Source of the DNA: Microbulbifer yueqingensis
GTDB lineage: Bacteria; Pseudomonadota; Gammaproteobacteria; Pseudomonadales; Cellvibrionaceae
NCBI RefSeq assembly: GCF_900100355.1
Contig: NZ_FNFH01000006.1
Location: 62,001-126,000, forward strand
Direction of reading: 5' to 3'
Length of the DNA stretch: 64,000 nucleotides
The position numbers were made by a program, and so were the translations under genes. This document shows positions 33,827-42,634 of the stretch, piece after piece. The first letter of the stretch is position 1. Every line of letters starts with the position of its first letter. The notes under the pieces were generated by a model. It saw only the letters and a program-made list of their open reading frames with translations, did not search any database and was not told the origin of the DNA.

Positions 33827-34735
33827 TTAGATCGCCGCGCGCCGCAGCGCCCGCTCCTTGTGGCGCTGTGCCAGGGCGTCGGTGGAGTAGAGCATAAGGC
33901 CGCACCACACGAAGGCGAAGGTCACCAGCTTGGTCTCGTCGAAGGGTTCACCGAACAGCTGCGTGGCGATCACCAGCATCAGCGTCGGTGCCAGGTACTG
34001 CAGGAAGCCGACCGTGGACAGGTTCAGGCGGCGCGCGGCGATGTTGAACAGCAGCAGCGGCATCAGGGTCACCGGGCCGGCCAGCAGCAACAGGCCGTTC
34101 AGCTCCCAGCTGTTGGTGAGCAGGTTGCTGGTGGGGCTGGTGGTCCAGGCGAGGAAAGCCAGGGCGATGGGGAGCATGAACAGGGTCTCCACGGCCAGCC
34201 CGGTGAGGCTCTCCACCGGCGCGCGCTTGCGCACCAGGCCATAGAAGCCGAATGACAGCGCCAGGAACAGCGCCACTACCGGCAGCTCCCCGAACTGCCA
34301 CAGCTCGTGGCCGATGCCGATTACCGCCAGCGACACCGCCAGCCACTGCAGCGGCCGCAGCCGCTCGCCCATGAACAGCACGCCCAGCAGCACATTCACC
34401 AGCGGGTTGATGTAGTAGCCCAGGCTGGCGGACAGCAGGTGGTTGCTGGTTACCGCCCAGATGAATACCAGCCAGTTGCTGCCGATCAGCAGGGTGGACA
34501 GCGCCAGCGTGCGCATGCGCTTGCGGTCGCGCAGGGTGGCGCGGAAATCGGGCAGCTTGCCGATCAGTGCCAGGATCACCAGCGCCAGCGCCAGGGCCCA
34601 GATGCTGCGGTGGGCGAGGATCTCCGCGGCGGAAATCCCGTCCAGCAGCTTGAAGTACAGCGGGGCTATCCCCCAGAGGAGGAAGGCGGAAACACCGGCG
34701 AGCAGGCCGGCTGCGGCGGAATCTCTATCGGGCAC
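33827..34735 (-). CDS. rarD: EamA-family transporter RarD
   Basis: A 302-residue inner-membrane protein with about ten helices. The N-terminal GVSAFLLWGIAPLYFKLL and the central EILAHRSIWALALALVIL and SNWLVFIWAVTSNHLLSASLGYYINPL (quoted in parts) are characteristic of RarD. RarD belongs to the drug/metabolite transporter superfamily; its substrate is not firmly known (chloramphenicol sensitivity was the first phenotype). It is convergent with the b-type cytochrome-like gene, and REP sequence lies between them. Confidence 0.93.
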   Translation of the reverse strand: MPDRDSAAAGLLAGVSAFLLWGIAPLYFKLLDGISAAEILAHRSIWALALALVILALIGKLPDFRATLRDRKRMRTLALSTLLIGSNWLVFIWAVTSNHLLSASLGYYINPLVNVLLGVLFMGERLRPLQWLAVSLAVIGIGHELWQFGELPVVALFLALSFGFYGLVRKRAPVESLTGLAVETLFMLPIALAFLAWTTSPTSNLLTNSWELNGLLLLAGPVTLMPLLLFNIAARRLNLSTVGFLQYLAPTLMLVIATQLFGEPFDETKLVTFAFVWCGLMLYSTDALAQRHKERALRRAAI

Positions 34736-35007
34736 TGGGTGGCTCTCTCAAATGGGCTCAGGGCTGCTCAGTTGGCTCAGGGCTGCGCCTGGTGTGGGAC
34801 AGCCCGGCACGGGGTGGCGGAGCCGGCTTGTGGCCGGGTCACGCGAGAGTCGGGTCGGGTGGGGGTGAGATGGCTGCGTAAGGCAGGGCGCCCCGCCCGG
34901 GTGCCGCGGATTCTAACCGGACTGTGCCGCCGAAGTCATCCGGGGCATTTTTCACCCGGGGAAAGGCCGGCCGGCGGGGGACGGGGGCCCCAGGCCCCCG
35001 GATCACT

Positions 35008-36240
35008 TCAGAAGAGTACGCGGCAGCGCAGGGTGGCGGGGATGTCCTTGATCTTCTCCAGCGCCAGGTCGGAGTACTCGGCATCCACGTCGATTACCAC
35101 ATAGCCCAGGGTCTCGTTAGTCTGCAGGAACTGCGCCGAGATGTTGATGGCATTGTCCGAGAACACCTGGTTGATGGCACCCAGTACGCCCGGCACGTTC
35201 TTGTGGATATGCAGCAGGCGGTGCACGCCGGGATGCCCGGGCAGGGCCACCTCGGGGAAGTTGACCGAGCTGGTGGTGGTGCCGTTGTCGGAGTAGATCG
35301 CCAGCTTTTCCGCCACCTCGATGCCGATATTCTCCTGCGCCTCCATGGTGGAGCCGCCGATATGCGGCGTGAGCAGGGCGTTGTCGATACCGCGCAGGGG
35401 CGACTGGAACTCGTCCTCGTTGCCGCGCGGCTCCACCGGGAATACATCGATGGCGGCGCCGGCCAGGTGGCCGCTCTTCAGGACCTCGGCCAGGGCATCG
35501 ATATCCACCACCGTGCCGCGGGAGGCATTCAGCAGGATGGCGCCGGGCTTCATGCGCTCAAGCTGTTCGGCGCCGATCATCATCCTGGTGGACGGCAGCT
35601 CCGGCACGTGCAGGGTCACCACGTCGGCCTGGGCCAGCAGCTCGTCCAGGGAGTTCACCTGCATCGCGTTGCCCAGCGGCAGCTTGGTGATCACGTCGAA
35701 GAAAATCACGCGCATGCCCAGTGCCTCGGCCATCACCGACAGCTGTGAGCCGATGGCGCCGTAGCCGACGATACCCAGGGTCTTGCCGCGGGCCTCGAAG
35801 GAGCCCTTGGCCGACTTGAGCCAGCCGCCGCGGTGGCAGACGGCGTTCTTCTCCGGGATGCCGCGCAGGGTCAGGATGGTCTCGGCGATGATCAGCTCTG
35901 CCACGCTGCGGGTGTTGGAGTAGGGTGCGTTGAACACCGCGATGCCCAGCTCGGTGGCGGCCTGCAGGTCCACCTGGTTGGTGCCGATGCAGAAACAGCC
36001 GATGGCGATCAGTTTTGGAGCCTGCTCCAGCACCTTGCGGGTCAGCTGCGTGCGCGAGCGAATACCGATAAAGTGGGCATCGGCGATCTTCTCGATCAGC
36101 TCGTCTTCCGGCAGCGAAGTCTTGAGATACTCCACGTTGGTGTAGCCGCGCGAGGCCAGCACGTCGACGGCCGACTGGTGCACGCCTTCAAGCAACAGAA
36201 TACGAATCTTGTCCTTTTGCAAAGATGTTTGCGGAGCCAT
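35008..36240 (-). CDS. serA: D-3-phosphoglycerate dehydrogenase SerA
   Basis: A 410-residue enzyme starting serine synthesis by oxidising 3-phosphoglycerate with NAD. The ATG at 36240 (MAPQTSLQKDKIRILLLEGV) gives exactly the enteric SerA length; an upstream in-frame extension to 36324 is not supported. It has the Rossmann motif GIVGYGAIGSQ, active-site Arg and His regions (NASRGTVVD, PHIGGSTMEAQ), and a C-terminal ACT domain (GVHRLLHIHKNVPGVLGAIN) for serine feedback inhibition. A GC-rich hairpin (34983-34999) just after the stop may terminate it but lacks a T-run. Confidence 0.97.
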   Translation of the reverse strand: MAPQTSLQKDKIRILLLEGVHQSAVDVLASRGYTNVEYLKTSLPEDELIEKIADAHFIGIRSRTQLTRKVLEQAPKLIAIGCFCIGTNQVDLQAATELGIAVFNAPYSNTRSVAELIIAETILTLRGIPEKNAVCHRGGWLKSAKGSFEARGKTLGIVGYGAIGSQLSVMAEALGMRVIFFDVITKLPLGNAMQVNSLDELLAQADVVTLHVPELPSTRMMIGAEQLERMKPGAILLNASRGTVVDIDALAEVLKSGHLAGAAIDVFPVEPRGNEDEFQSPLRGIDNALLTPHIGGSTMEAQENIGIEVAEKLAIYSDNGTTTSSVNFPEVALPGHPGVHRLLHIHKNVPGVLGAINQVFSDNAINISAQFLQTNETLGYVVIDVDAEYSDLALEKIKDIPATLRCRVLF

Positions 36241-36389
36241 ATACACTCTCTTGACTATGGGCAACGGGTTAGGAGATGGAATCTGCGAAACCGGGAGTCC
36301 GGCGAGGGCGCGATCATACCACAAGCGGCCCGGAAAGCTTTATACGAAATACTCATCCTAACTATAGATAAGAGCGATAGAGGGTAGTT

Positions 36390-37052
36390 ATGTATCAACA
36401 CCGGTTTACCTGCGGTACCGGAACCGACCTCAGCCCCGGCAAGATAGTGTGTGTCGGGCGCAACTACGCCGCTCACGCCGCCGAGCTGGACAATGCCGTG
36501 CCCGAGGAGCCGTTGCTGTTTATCAAGCCGGCCACGGCGGCGGTGCCCTTCGAGGCGCCCATCCACCTGCCGCCGGGGCGCGGCAGCTGCCACTTCGAGG
36601 GCGAGCTGGCGCTGCTGGTGGGCGACACGCTGACCAACGCCAACCCCGCTGACGTGCCGCCCGCTATCGCCGGCCTGGGCCTGGCGCTGGACCTGACCCT
36701 GCGCGACCTGCAGGCAGAACTGAAGAAGGCCGGCCACCCGTGGGAGAAGGCCAAGGCCTTCGACGGTGCCTGTCCCCTGTCGCCGTTCGTGAAGCTGGAC
36801 TGGCTGCCGGACTGGGACGGGCTGACTTACTCCCTGTGGCTGAACGGCGAGCTGCGCCAGCGTGGCAAGACCAGCCATATGCTGACCCCGGTCCTGGACC
36901 TGGTGGCCTATATCAGCAGCCATTTCACCCTGCAGCCGGGCGACGTGGTGCTCACCGGCACCCCGGCCGGGGTGGGCGCGCTGATCAGCGGCGACCGGCT
37001 GGAGATGCAGCTGGAGGAAGACTGGCTGCGGGTGGAGACCTCCGTCGCCTGA
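36390..37052 (+). CDS. fumarylacetoacetate hydrolase family protein
   Basis: A 220-residue single-domain FAH-family enzyme. CVGRNYAAHAAELDN with the family His, FIKPATAAVPFE, and the metal ligands in CHFEGELALLVG are present, as is the C-terminal PGDVVLTGTPAGVG loop. This compact form matches YcgM-type acylpyruvase / oxaloacetate-like decarboxylases that cleave or decarboxylate beta-diketo acids. It is divergent from serA, with 149 bp between. Substrate is inferred only at family level. Confidence 0.92.
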   Translation: MYQHRFTCGTGTDLSPGKIVCVGRNYAAHAAELDNAVPEEPLLFIKPATAAVPFEAPIHLPPGRGSCHFEGELALLVGDTLTNANPADVPPAIAGLGLALDLTLRDLQAELKKAGHPWEKAKAFDGACPLSPFVKLDWLPDWDGLTYSLWLNGELRQRGKTSHMLTPVLDLVAYISSHFTLQPGDVVLTGTPAGVGALISGDRLEMQLEEDWLRVETSVA

Positions 37053-37090
37053 TCCACGGCCGCCGCGGATCACCGAGGCTACCTCCTTTC

Positions 37091-37227
37091 GTAGGAGCCT
37101 GCTTGCAGGCGACTCCGGAGGGTTGGGGGAGGCCGGTGGTTGTTCGCCTGCAAGCAGGCTCCTACGGGGGGCTGTGCCCTCGCCCTGGCGCCGGGCAGGG
37201 GCGATCGCGGCCATGGGCCGCTCCTAC
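37091..37227. repeat. REP cluster: inverted pair with a second stem type plus one common copy
   Basis: A pair at 37091-37112 and 37144-37165 shares the GTAGGAGC head but has a different palindrome, CCTGCTTGCAGG. A common copy with the CATG centre lies at 37205-37227, minus orientation. This fills the gap between the FAH-family gene and the asparaginase-like gene. Confidence 0.85.
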
Positions 37228-37379
37228 GGGCACTCCGTCGATGCGGGGGATATTGTCCCGGCGCACCCGCGGCACTATGATGCCGCCGGCCGGGGAAACC
37301 TCCCGGTCACCTACTCTTACCGCATTGCCCACAAGGCACCTGTGGACCAGCAGATAGCACCAGCAGAGAGAAAGGCGCG

Positions 37380-37907
37380 ATGACCGACCTCAACCCCATC
37401 ACCACCGTCCGCATCCTCACCACCGGCGGCACCATCGAGAAGAGTTACAGCGAGGAGGAGGGCACCCTCAAGAACCGCGCCTCCATCATTCGCGAGGGCC
37501 TGATCTCCAGCCTGCGCCTGCCCTACACCCACCTGGAACTTGAGAGTGTGGTGAACAAGGACTCGCTGGACATGGATGACAAGGACCGGGCGCTGATCGC
37601 CGAGGCGGTGGAGCGCACCTCGCAGCAGGGCGACCCTATCGTGATCCTGCACGGCACCGACACCATGGCGGACACCGCCGAATTCTGCTTTAAGAAAATG
37701 GGCACGCCGCCGGTACCGGTGGTATTCACCGGCGCCATGAAGCCGATGGGCTTTATCGACTCCGACGCGCGCCAGAATGTCACCGAGGCCCTGCTGGCCG
37801 CCCGCCTGCTGCAGCCCGGGTTCTACATCGCCTTCCACAACCGGGTATTTGCCGTTCCCGGCGTGCGCAAGAACCGCGATGAGGGCACCTTCGAGGCGGT
37901 GGGCTGA
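37380..37907 (+). CDS. short asparaginase-like protein (N-terminal domain only)
   Basis: A 175-residue protein with the asparaginase N-terminal motifs. The first catalytic Thr is in TTGGTIEKSY (residues 14-23), the second Thr-Asp pair is in ILHGTDTMADTA near 85-95, and TGAMKPMG lies near 117-124. Classic asparaginases are about 330 residues with a second domain that completes the active site between subunits; here the frame ends after the first domain. No remnant of the second domain is visible before the following REP cluster, so this is a natural short family rather than a broken gene. Activity on asparagine is uncertain. Confidence 0.85.
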   Translation: MTDLNPITTVRILTTGGTIEKSYSEEEGTLKNRASIIREGLISSLRLPYTHLELESVVNKDSLDMDDKDRALIAEAVERTSQQGDPIVILHGTDTMADTAEFCFKKMGTPPVPVVFTGAMKPMGFIDSDARQNVTEALLAARLLQPGFYIAFHNRVFAVPGVRKNRDEGTFEAVG

Positions 37908-37937
37908 GATCTACCATCTCCCCAGTCTTCCTTCCGC

Positions 37938-38076
37938 GTAGGAGCCTGCCCTGCAGGCGAATAGGAGTGGTGCGAGGCCCGTGGTTGTTCGCCTGCAAGG
38001 CAGGCTCCTACGGGCTGTGCCTTTTCCCAGCTCGCATTGTGCGGCCCGGCTGATCGCGGCCATGGGCCGCTCCTAC
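37938..38076. repeat. second REP cluster of the same layout
   Basis: An inverted pair with palindrome CCTGCCCTGCAGG type (37938-37960, 37989-38011) is followed by a common CATG-centre copy at 38054-38076 in minus orientation. It mirrors the cluster at 37091-37227 on the other side of the asparaginase-like gene. Confidence 0.85.
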
Positions 38077-38162
38077 AGCGTGCGCCCTTCTACACTCAAC
38101 CTGTTCTCGCCACCGGCTTCGCACCGGGGGCATCTGCGCGTTACAATACAGACCCTTTGATT

Positions 38163-38190
38163 TGTGATCACATTTTCAGTATAAACTGAA
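38163..38190. promoter_or_regulatory. two adjacent palindromes upstream of the puuC-like gene
   Basis: TGTGATCACA (38163-38172) is followed by the inverted repeat TTCAGT-N4-ACTGAA (38175-38190), in an AT-rich stretch about 55-80 bp before the aldehyde dehydrogenase start. These are likely operator sites; the regulator is unknown. The first lacks the 6-nt spacer of a CRP site. Confidence 0.5.
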
Positions 38191-38242
38191 TAATCATTCA
38201 AATATTGCGCTTCAACCAGTGCCAACCAATGAGAGGTGCGCC

Positions 38243-39751
38243 ATGGCAGAACAGAATAAGACTCCGCAAACCCGGGAAGAGTGGCTGGCCTATGCCGACA
38301 GCCTCACCATCGAGGGCCGCGCCTTTATCAACGGCGAGTATGTGGACGCCCTCTCCGGCGAGACCCGCCCCACCGTGAGCCCGGCGGACGGCCGCGAGCT
38401 GGTGCAGGTGGCCAGCTGTGGGCCGGACGATGCCGACCTGGCCGTTAAGGTGGCGCGCAAGACCTTCGAATCCGGGATCTGGTCGCAGATGCCGCCGATG
38501 GAGCGCAAGAAAATCATGGTGCGCTTCGCCGAGCTGATCGAGGCGAACCTGAACGAGATCGCGCTGCTGGAGAGCCTGGACGCCGGCAAGCCCATCAGCG
38601 ACACCATCAACGTGGACGTGCCCGGCGCGGTGACCACCATCCGCTGGAGCGGCGAGGCGGTGGACAAGATCTACGACGAGGTGGCGCCGACCGGCCCGAA
38701 TGACCTGGCGCTGATCCAGCGCATGCCCCTGGGGGTGGTGGCCGCCATCGTGCCGTGGAACTTCCCCCTGTCCACCACCTGCTGGAAACTGGGCCCGGCG
38801 CTCGCCACCGGCAACAGCGTGATCCTCAAGCCCGCCTCCAACACCCCGCTGACCGCTATCAAACTGGCCGGCCTGGCGAAAGAGGCCGGCCTGCCGGACG
38901 GCGTGCTGAACGTGCTGCCGGGGCCGGGCAGCAGCCTGGGCAAGGCGCTGGGCCTGCACATGGATATCGATTGCCTGACCTTTACCGGTTCCACCGAGGT
39001 GGGCAAGACCCTGACCGAGTACTCCGGCCAGTCGAACCTGAAACGCACTTTCCTCGAGCTGGGTGGCAAGAGCCCCAACATCGTGTTCGCCGATGCGGAC
39101 CTGGACAAGGCTGCCGAGGCCGCGGCTCTCGCCGTCTTCTACAACCAGGGTGAGACCTGCACCGCCGGCACCCGCCTGCTGGTGGAGAAGTCCATCGCCG
39201 GTGAATTTATCGAGAAGGTGAAGAAGGCCAGTGCCCGCTTCAAGCCGGGCCACCCGCAGGATCCGGCCACCGTCATGGGTGCGCTGATCGACAGAAACCA
39301 GTTCGACACCGTCGAGCACTACGTCTCGAAAGGTAAAGAGGAAGGCGCCCAGGTGGTCTGTGGCGGCGCCGCCGCGGACGCGGTCGAGGGCGGCCACTAT
39401 TACCAGCCCACCGTATTCCGCAATGTCACCAACGACATGACCGTAGCCCGTGAGGAGATCTTCGGCCCGGTGCTGGTGGCGATCGAGTTCGAGAGCGAGG
39501 AGGAAGCGGTGCAGATCGCCAACGACTCCATCTACGGCTTGGCCGCGGCGGTCTGGACCCAGAATATCAGCCGCGCACACCGCGTGGCCCGCGACATGCG
39601 CGCCGGCTCCGTGTGGATCAACAACTACTTCGGCGGCGACATCACCGTGCCCTTCGGCGGCTTCAAGCAGTCCGGCAACGGCCGCGACAAGTCGCTGCAC
39701 GCGCTCGATAAATACTGTGAACTGAAGTCCACATGGATCGACATTTCCTGA
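38243..39751 (+). CDS. puuC: NAD(P)-dependent aldehyde dehydrogenase, PuuC-like
   Basis: A 502-residue aldehyde dehydrogenase. The start at 38243 (MAEQNKTPQTREEW) is preceded by GAGAGG; an upstream ATG at 38219 is less likely. The catalytic Glu is in FLELGGKSPN and the Cys in NQGETCTAGTR, and the protein ends VPFGGFKQSGNGRDKSLHAL. The whole pattern closely follows gamma-glutamyl-gamma-aminobutyraldehyde dehydrogenase PuuC of putrescine breakdown. No other puu gene is adjacent, so the natural substrate may be another aminoaldehyde. It is closed by a strong terminator. Confidence 0.88.
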   Translation: MAEQNKTPQTREEWLAYADSLTIEGRAFINGEYVDALSGETRPTVSPADGRELVQVASCGPDDADLAVKVARKTFESGIWSQMPPMERKKIMVRFAELIEANLNEIALLESLDAGKPISDTINVDVPGAVTTIRWSGEAVDKIYDEVAPTGPNDLALIQRMPLGVVAAIVPWNFPLSTTCWKLGPALATGNSVILKPASNTPLTAIKLAGLAKEAGLPDGVLNVLPGPGSSLGKALGLHMDIDCLTFTGSTEVGKTLTEYSGQSNLKRTFLELGGKSPNIVFADADLDKAAEAAALAVFYNQGETCTAGTRLLVEKSIAGEFIEKVKKASARFKPGHPQDPATVMGALIDRNQFDTVEHYVSKGKEEGAQVVCGGAAADAVEGGHYYQPTVFRNVTNDMTVAREEIFGPVLVAIEFESEEEAVQIANDSIYGLAAAVWTQNISRAHRVARDMRAGSVWINNYFGGDITVPFGGFKQSGNGRDKSLHALDKYCELKSTWIDIS

Positions 39752-39789
39752 TTTTCCGCTTTTAAAATATCCTGTTTGTCCATATCTTG

Positions 39790-39813
39790 GGGCCGCAATA
39801 GCGGCCCTTTTTT
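39790..39813 (+). terminator. strong terminator ending 4 nt before the next start codon
   Basis: A 7-bp stem GGGCCGC/GCGGCCC with loop AATA is followed by six T. It ends the puuC-like transcript and abuts the ATG of the DUF2007 gene at 39818. Confidence 0.88.
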
Positions 39814-39817
39814 ATTT

Positions 39818-40120
39818 ATGAAACTTGTCTACACCCACGAAAACCGCCTGCTGGTGGAGCTGGCAAAAAGCAAGCTGGAGACAGCCGGCTTAGCCGTGTT
39901 CCTGAAAAACGAGTTTGCCCAGGGCGCCACCGGCGAGCTGGCGCCGCACCAGGCGTGGCCGGAGCTGTGGGTCGAGCGGGACCGGGATTACGAGCGGGCC
40001 CTCCAGTTACTGCAGGAGGATGACGCGGACGGCGTCGAGTGGCCCTGCCCCGCCTGCGGCGAGCGCAACGGCGCCGCGTTCGATTACTGCTGGCACTGTG
40101 GGCAGGCGCGGCCGGCCTAG
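39818..40120 (+). CDS. DUF2007 domain protein with C-terminal zinc ribbon
   Basis: A 100-residue protein. Residues 1-65 (MKLVYTHENRLLVELAKSKL, then GLAVFLKNEF and PELWVERDRDYERALQLL) form the DUF2007 domain, a small ferredoxin-like fold sometimes called a putative signal-transducing domain. The C-terminus has CPACGE and CWHCGQ knuckles, a zinc ribbon. The start codon lies directly after a terminator T-tract, leaving no room for a normal ribosome site. Either the true start or the promoter is unusual, or the gene relies on read-through. Confidence 0.85.
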   Translation: MKLVYTHENRLLVELAKSKLETAGLAVFLKNEFAQGATGELAPHQAWPELWVERDRDYERALQLLQEDDADGVEWPCPACGERNGAAFDYCWHCGQARPA

Positions 40121-40164
40121 GCGCGGCCGGCGCAGTGAGTGAACAGGCTGAGCGAGGATTGATT

Positions 40165-40563
40165 TTGCAGTTTCTGGTCAATATCGACGTGGACGATCTT
40201 GAGCGCGCGATTGCCTTCTACCGGGAGGGTCTGGGGCTTACCGTCGGCCGCCGGCTGGGCGACGACGGTGTGGAAATGCTGGGTGGCAGTTCCCCCCTCT
40301 ACCTGCTGGAGAAGTCGCCGGGTTCGCGGACTGCGGGTGACCAGGCACGCAGCTACGAGCGCCACTGGACGCCGGTGCACCTGGATATGGTGGTGGATGA
40401 CGTGGAGGCTGCGGTGGAACGGGCGGTCGCCGCCGGGGCGAAACTCGAGTCCCCGGTCCGGGTCAATAACTGGGGCGCAATCGCGGGCCTGGCGGACCCC
40501 TTCGGCCATGGCTTCTGCCTGCTGGAGTTCCGTGGGCGCGGTTACGACGAGATCGGCGCCTGA
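40165..40563 (+). CDS. VOC family (glyoxalase-like) protein
   Basis: A 132-residue single VOC domain. QFLVNIDVDDLERAIAFYRE, GLGLTVGRRLGDDGVEMLGG, HLDMVVDDVEAAVERAVAAG and DPFGHGFCLLEF are classic VOC strands. The best start is a TTG at 40165, preceded by GCGAGGA at 6 nt; a GTG at 40135 is the alternative. The metal-site pattern differs from glyoxalase I, so the substrate is open. Confidence 0.88.
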   Translation: MQFLVNIDVDDLERAIAFYREGLGLTVGRRLGDDGVEMLGGSSPLYLLEKSPGSRTAGDQARSYERHWTPVHLDMVVDDVEAAVERAVAAGAKLESPVRVNNWGAIAGLADPFGHGFCLLEFRGRGYDEIGA

Positions 40564-40825
40564 TTCAGGCCGCATTCAGCCCGCGCGCGCGAACCTTGTA
40601 CCTGAGCCACCGCCCAGTGTCGGCAAATGATCGAACAGGCCACGGCGAGGGCGCGACGTGTGGCACAGAAGTTCGCCGGGCAGTTCGTTAGCTTGGGTGT
40701 CCGGATGAAAGGCTTATGGAAAGGATGATCGCGACAGGGACCGGCTCGCTGGCACGGAGACCCGCTGGCAGTGTGCGGGTCGTGCCAGCAAGCGAGCGCA
40801 ATATTTCCACAGAGAGGAAAGCAGT

Positions 40826-41131
40826 ATGTACAAGACCATGATTGCAGCGGTGCTCGGCATCGCGGTTGCCGCCGGTGCTTCCGGCGCCCTCGCCAAGCCG
40901 AATGGCGACCTCCCGCCAGGCCTCCAGAAAAAAGTCGAGAACGGCGGTGAGCTTCCCCCTGGCTGGAAGAAAAAGCTGCAGGTGGGCCACGTGCTCGAGC
41001 ACGACATCTACGAGCACGGTGTAATTGTGAAGCCGGTGGATCGCCACGGCATCGTCACCATCAGCATCGAGGGCGAGCTGGTGCGCCTGATGCACCACAG
41101 CCGTGAGATTGTCGAAATCCTCAGCCACTGA
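40826..41131 (+). CDS. exported CigR/RcnB-like small protein
   Basis: A 101-residue protein with a signal peptide (residues 1-23, ending ALA). The mature part has LPPGLQKKVENGGELPPGWK and VLEHDIYEHGVIV, the pattern of the CigR (anti-virulence regulator) / RcnB-like periplasmic family. In Salmonella CigR binds a virulence regulator; in other bacteria the role is unknown. The 260 bp upstream show no other gene. A ribosome site (GAGAGGAAAG) precedes the ATG. Confidence 0.82.
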   Translation: MYKTMIAAVLGIAVAAGASGALAKPNGDLPPGLQKKVENGGELPPGWKKKLQVGHVLEHDIYEHGVIVKPVDRHGIVTISIEGELVRLMHHSREIVEILSH

Positions 41132-41299
41132 GATCCCGTAACGCGGGCCCTGCCGGGCCCGCTATGTCGGCCCCCTTTTTCTCCCCCTCCCGTTACCTGT
41201 GTTCAACTTCTCTTTCCCTGTCTGTTAGCCTCCCGATGCGTTCCCTGGTCTATAAAGGGGGACCTGAAATAAATATCAATACGGCTGACGGAGGTACTT

Positions 41300-41689
41300 A
41301 TGACGATTCAGCGACACGGCCTCTCGGTGGGTCTCGAGCGTACCGACGACGAGCTCTTCCTGTCCTTGCACGTGCGCGGCAAGCTGACCCACAAGGATTA
41401 CGAGACCATGGTGCCGATCCTCGAGTCGGCGCTCGCCGGTATCAGGAACCCCAAGATCAATGTGTTCTTCGACGCCAGGGAGCTGGAGGGCTGGGAGGCC
41501 CGGGCGGCCTGGGACGACCTCAAGCTGGGGCTGAAGCACGGCCGCCAGTTCAATCGCATTGCCATGGTGGGGCACGAGCGCTGGCAGGAGCTGGCCACAC
41601 GGGTCGGTGGCTGGTTTATCGGCGGTGAGGCGCGCTTTTTCGAGGATGAGCACGCCGCCATGGCCTGGCTCACCGGCGAAGCCGAGTAA
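41300..41689 (+). CDS. SpoIIAA-like (STAS-fold) protein
   Basis: A 129-residue protein. RTDDELFLSLHVRGKLTHKD, PILESALAGIRNPKINVFFD and WDDLKLGLKHGRQFNRIAMV match the SpoIIAA-like / DUF3478 family of single-domain STAS-fold proteins found alone in many marine bacteria. A GGAGG ribosome site precedes the ATG. Role is unknown; some homologs bind lipids. Confidence 0.88.
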   Translation: MTIQRHGLSVGLERTDDELFLSLHVRGKLTHKDYETMVPILESALAGIRNPKINVFFDARELEGWEARAAWDDLKLGLKHGRQFNRIAMVGHERWQELATRVGGWFIGGEARFFEDEHAAMAWLTGEAE

Positions 41690-41793
41690 CGGCCAATCAA
41701 TGACAGGCAGCTCGCGCTGCAGATTTCATCCCTGCCGGGCCTGCCGTAGAATGTCCCGCTCAGAACAAAAACTGCGGCAAAAGGAAGCTTTGC

Positions 41794-42570
41794 ATGTTTG
41801 AGTGGGTGGCAAGCCCCGAGGCCTGGGTGGCGCTGGCAACGTTGGCGGCACTGGAGATCGTCCTCGGGATCGACAACATTATCTTTATCTCCATCCTCGT
41901 GGGGCGCCTGCCGGAAGACCGGCGCGAGTCGGCGCGCTTTATCGGCCTGGCCCTGGCGATGATCACGCGGCTGGCGCTGTTGTTTTCCATCGTCTGGATC
42001 ATGGGACTGGTGGAGCCCTGGTTCAGCGTATTTGGGCACGAGATTTCCGGGCGGGATGTCATCCTTGTGGGCGGCGGCCTGTTCCTGCTGTTCAAGGCCA
42101 CCCATGAGATTCACCAGAGCCTGGAGGGCCTCGAGGGCAGCGGCAATACGCATGTGGTGTCGAGCTTCGGCATGGTGCTGGTGCAGATCGCCATCCTGGA
42201 TATCGTCTTCTCACTCGACTCGGTGATCACCGCCGTGGGCCTGGTGGACCAGATTTCCATTATGGCGGTGGCGATTATCCTGGCAGTGATCGTGATGCTG
42301 GTGGCGGCCAGGCCGATCGGGGACTTTGTCGATCGGCACCCGACCGTGAAGATGCTGGCCCTGTCCTTCCTCATCCTGGTGGGCTTTACCCTGATCCTGG
42401 AAGGCTTCGAGGTGCATGTGCCCAAGGGTTATATCTACTTTGCCATGGCCTTCTCGGTGGCGGTGGAGATGCTCAACCTGCGCCTGCGCAAGAAGCGGGC
42501 CGAGCCGGTGGAGTTGCACAAGCCCTACACGGAAGAAGCTGTGGAGGGGGCGCCCCCCGGCGACCGATAG
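41794..42570 (+). CDS. TerC family integral membrane protein
   Basis: A 258-residue membrane protein with about seven helices. LEIVLGIDNIIFISILVGRL near residue 22-41 holds the DN motif, and a second acidic motif (IVFSLDSVITAVG) lies near 145. It matches the YgdQ-like branch of TerC, thought to export metal ions such as manganese and to assist secreted proteins. It ends at a strong terminator. Confidence 0.93.
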   Translation: MFEWVASPEAWVALATLAALEIVLGIDNIIFISILVGRLPEDRRESARFIGLALAMITRLALLFSIVWIMGLVEPWFSVFGHEISGRDVILVGGGLFLLFKATHEIHQSLEGLEGSGNTHVVSSFGMVLVQIAILDIVFSLDSVITAVGLVDQISIMAVAIILAVIVMLVAARPIGDFVDRHPTVKMLALSFLILVGFTLILEGFEVHVPKGYIYFAMAFSVAVEMLNLRLRKKRAEPVELHKPYTEEAVEGAPPGDR

Positions 42571-42578
42571 TGACAGCG

Positions 42579-42608
42579 AAAGGCGGCCCGCGGGCCGCCT
42601 TTTCTTTT
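42579..42608 (+). terminator. intrinsic terminator after the TerC gene
   Basis: A 10-bp stem AAAGGCGGCC/GGCCGCCTTT is followed by TTCTTTT. It lies between convergent genes and may serve both. Confidence 0.88.
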
Positions 42609-42634
42609 AGCGGCCGGCTTTTTCCGGCTGTTTT

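Noticed and set aside
37380..37907. Asparaginase pseudogene
   Set aside because: All N-terminal motifs are intact and no second-domain remnant follows, so a natural short form is more likely.
38163..38172. CRP site before the PuuC-like gene
   Set aside because: TGTGA and TCACA are directly abutted without the required 6-nt spacer.
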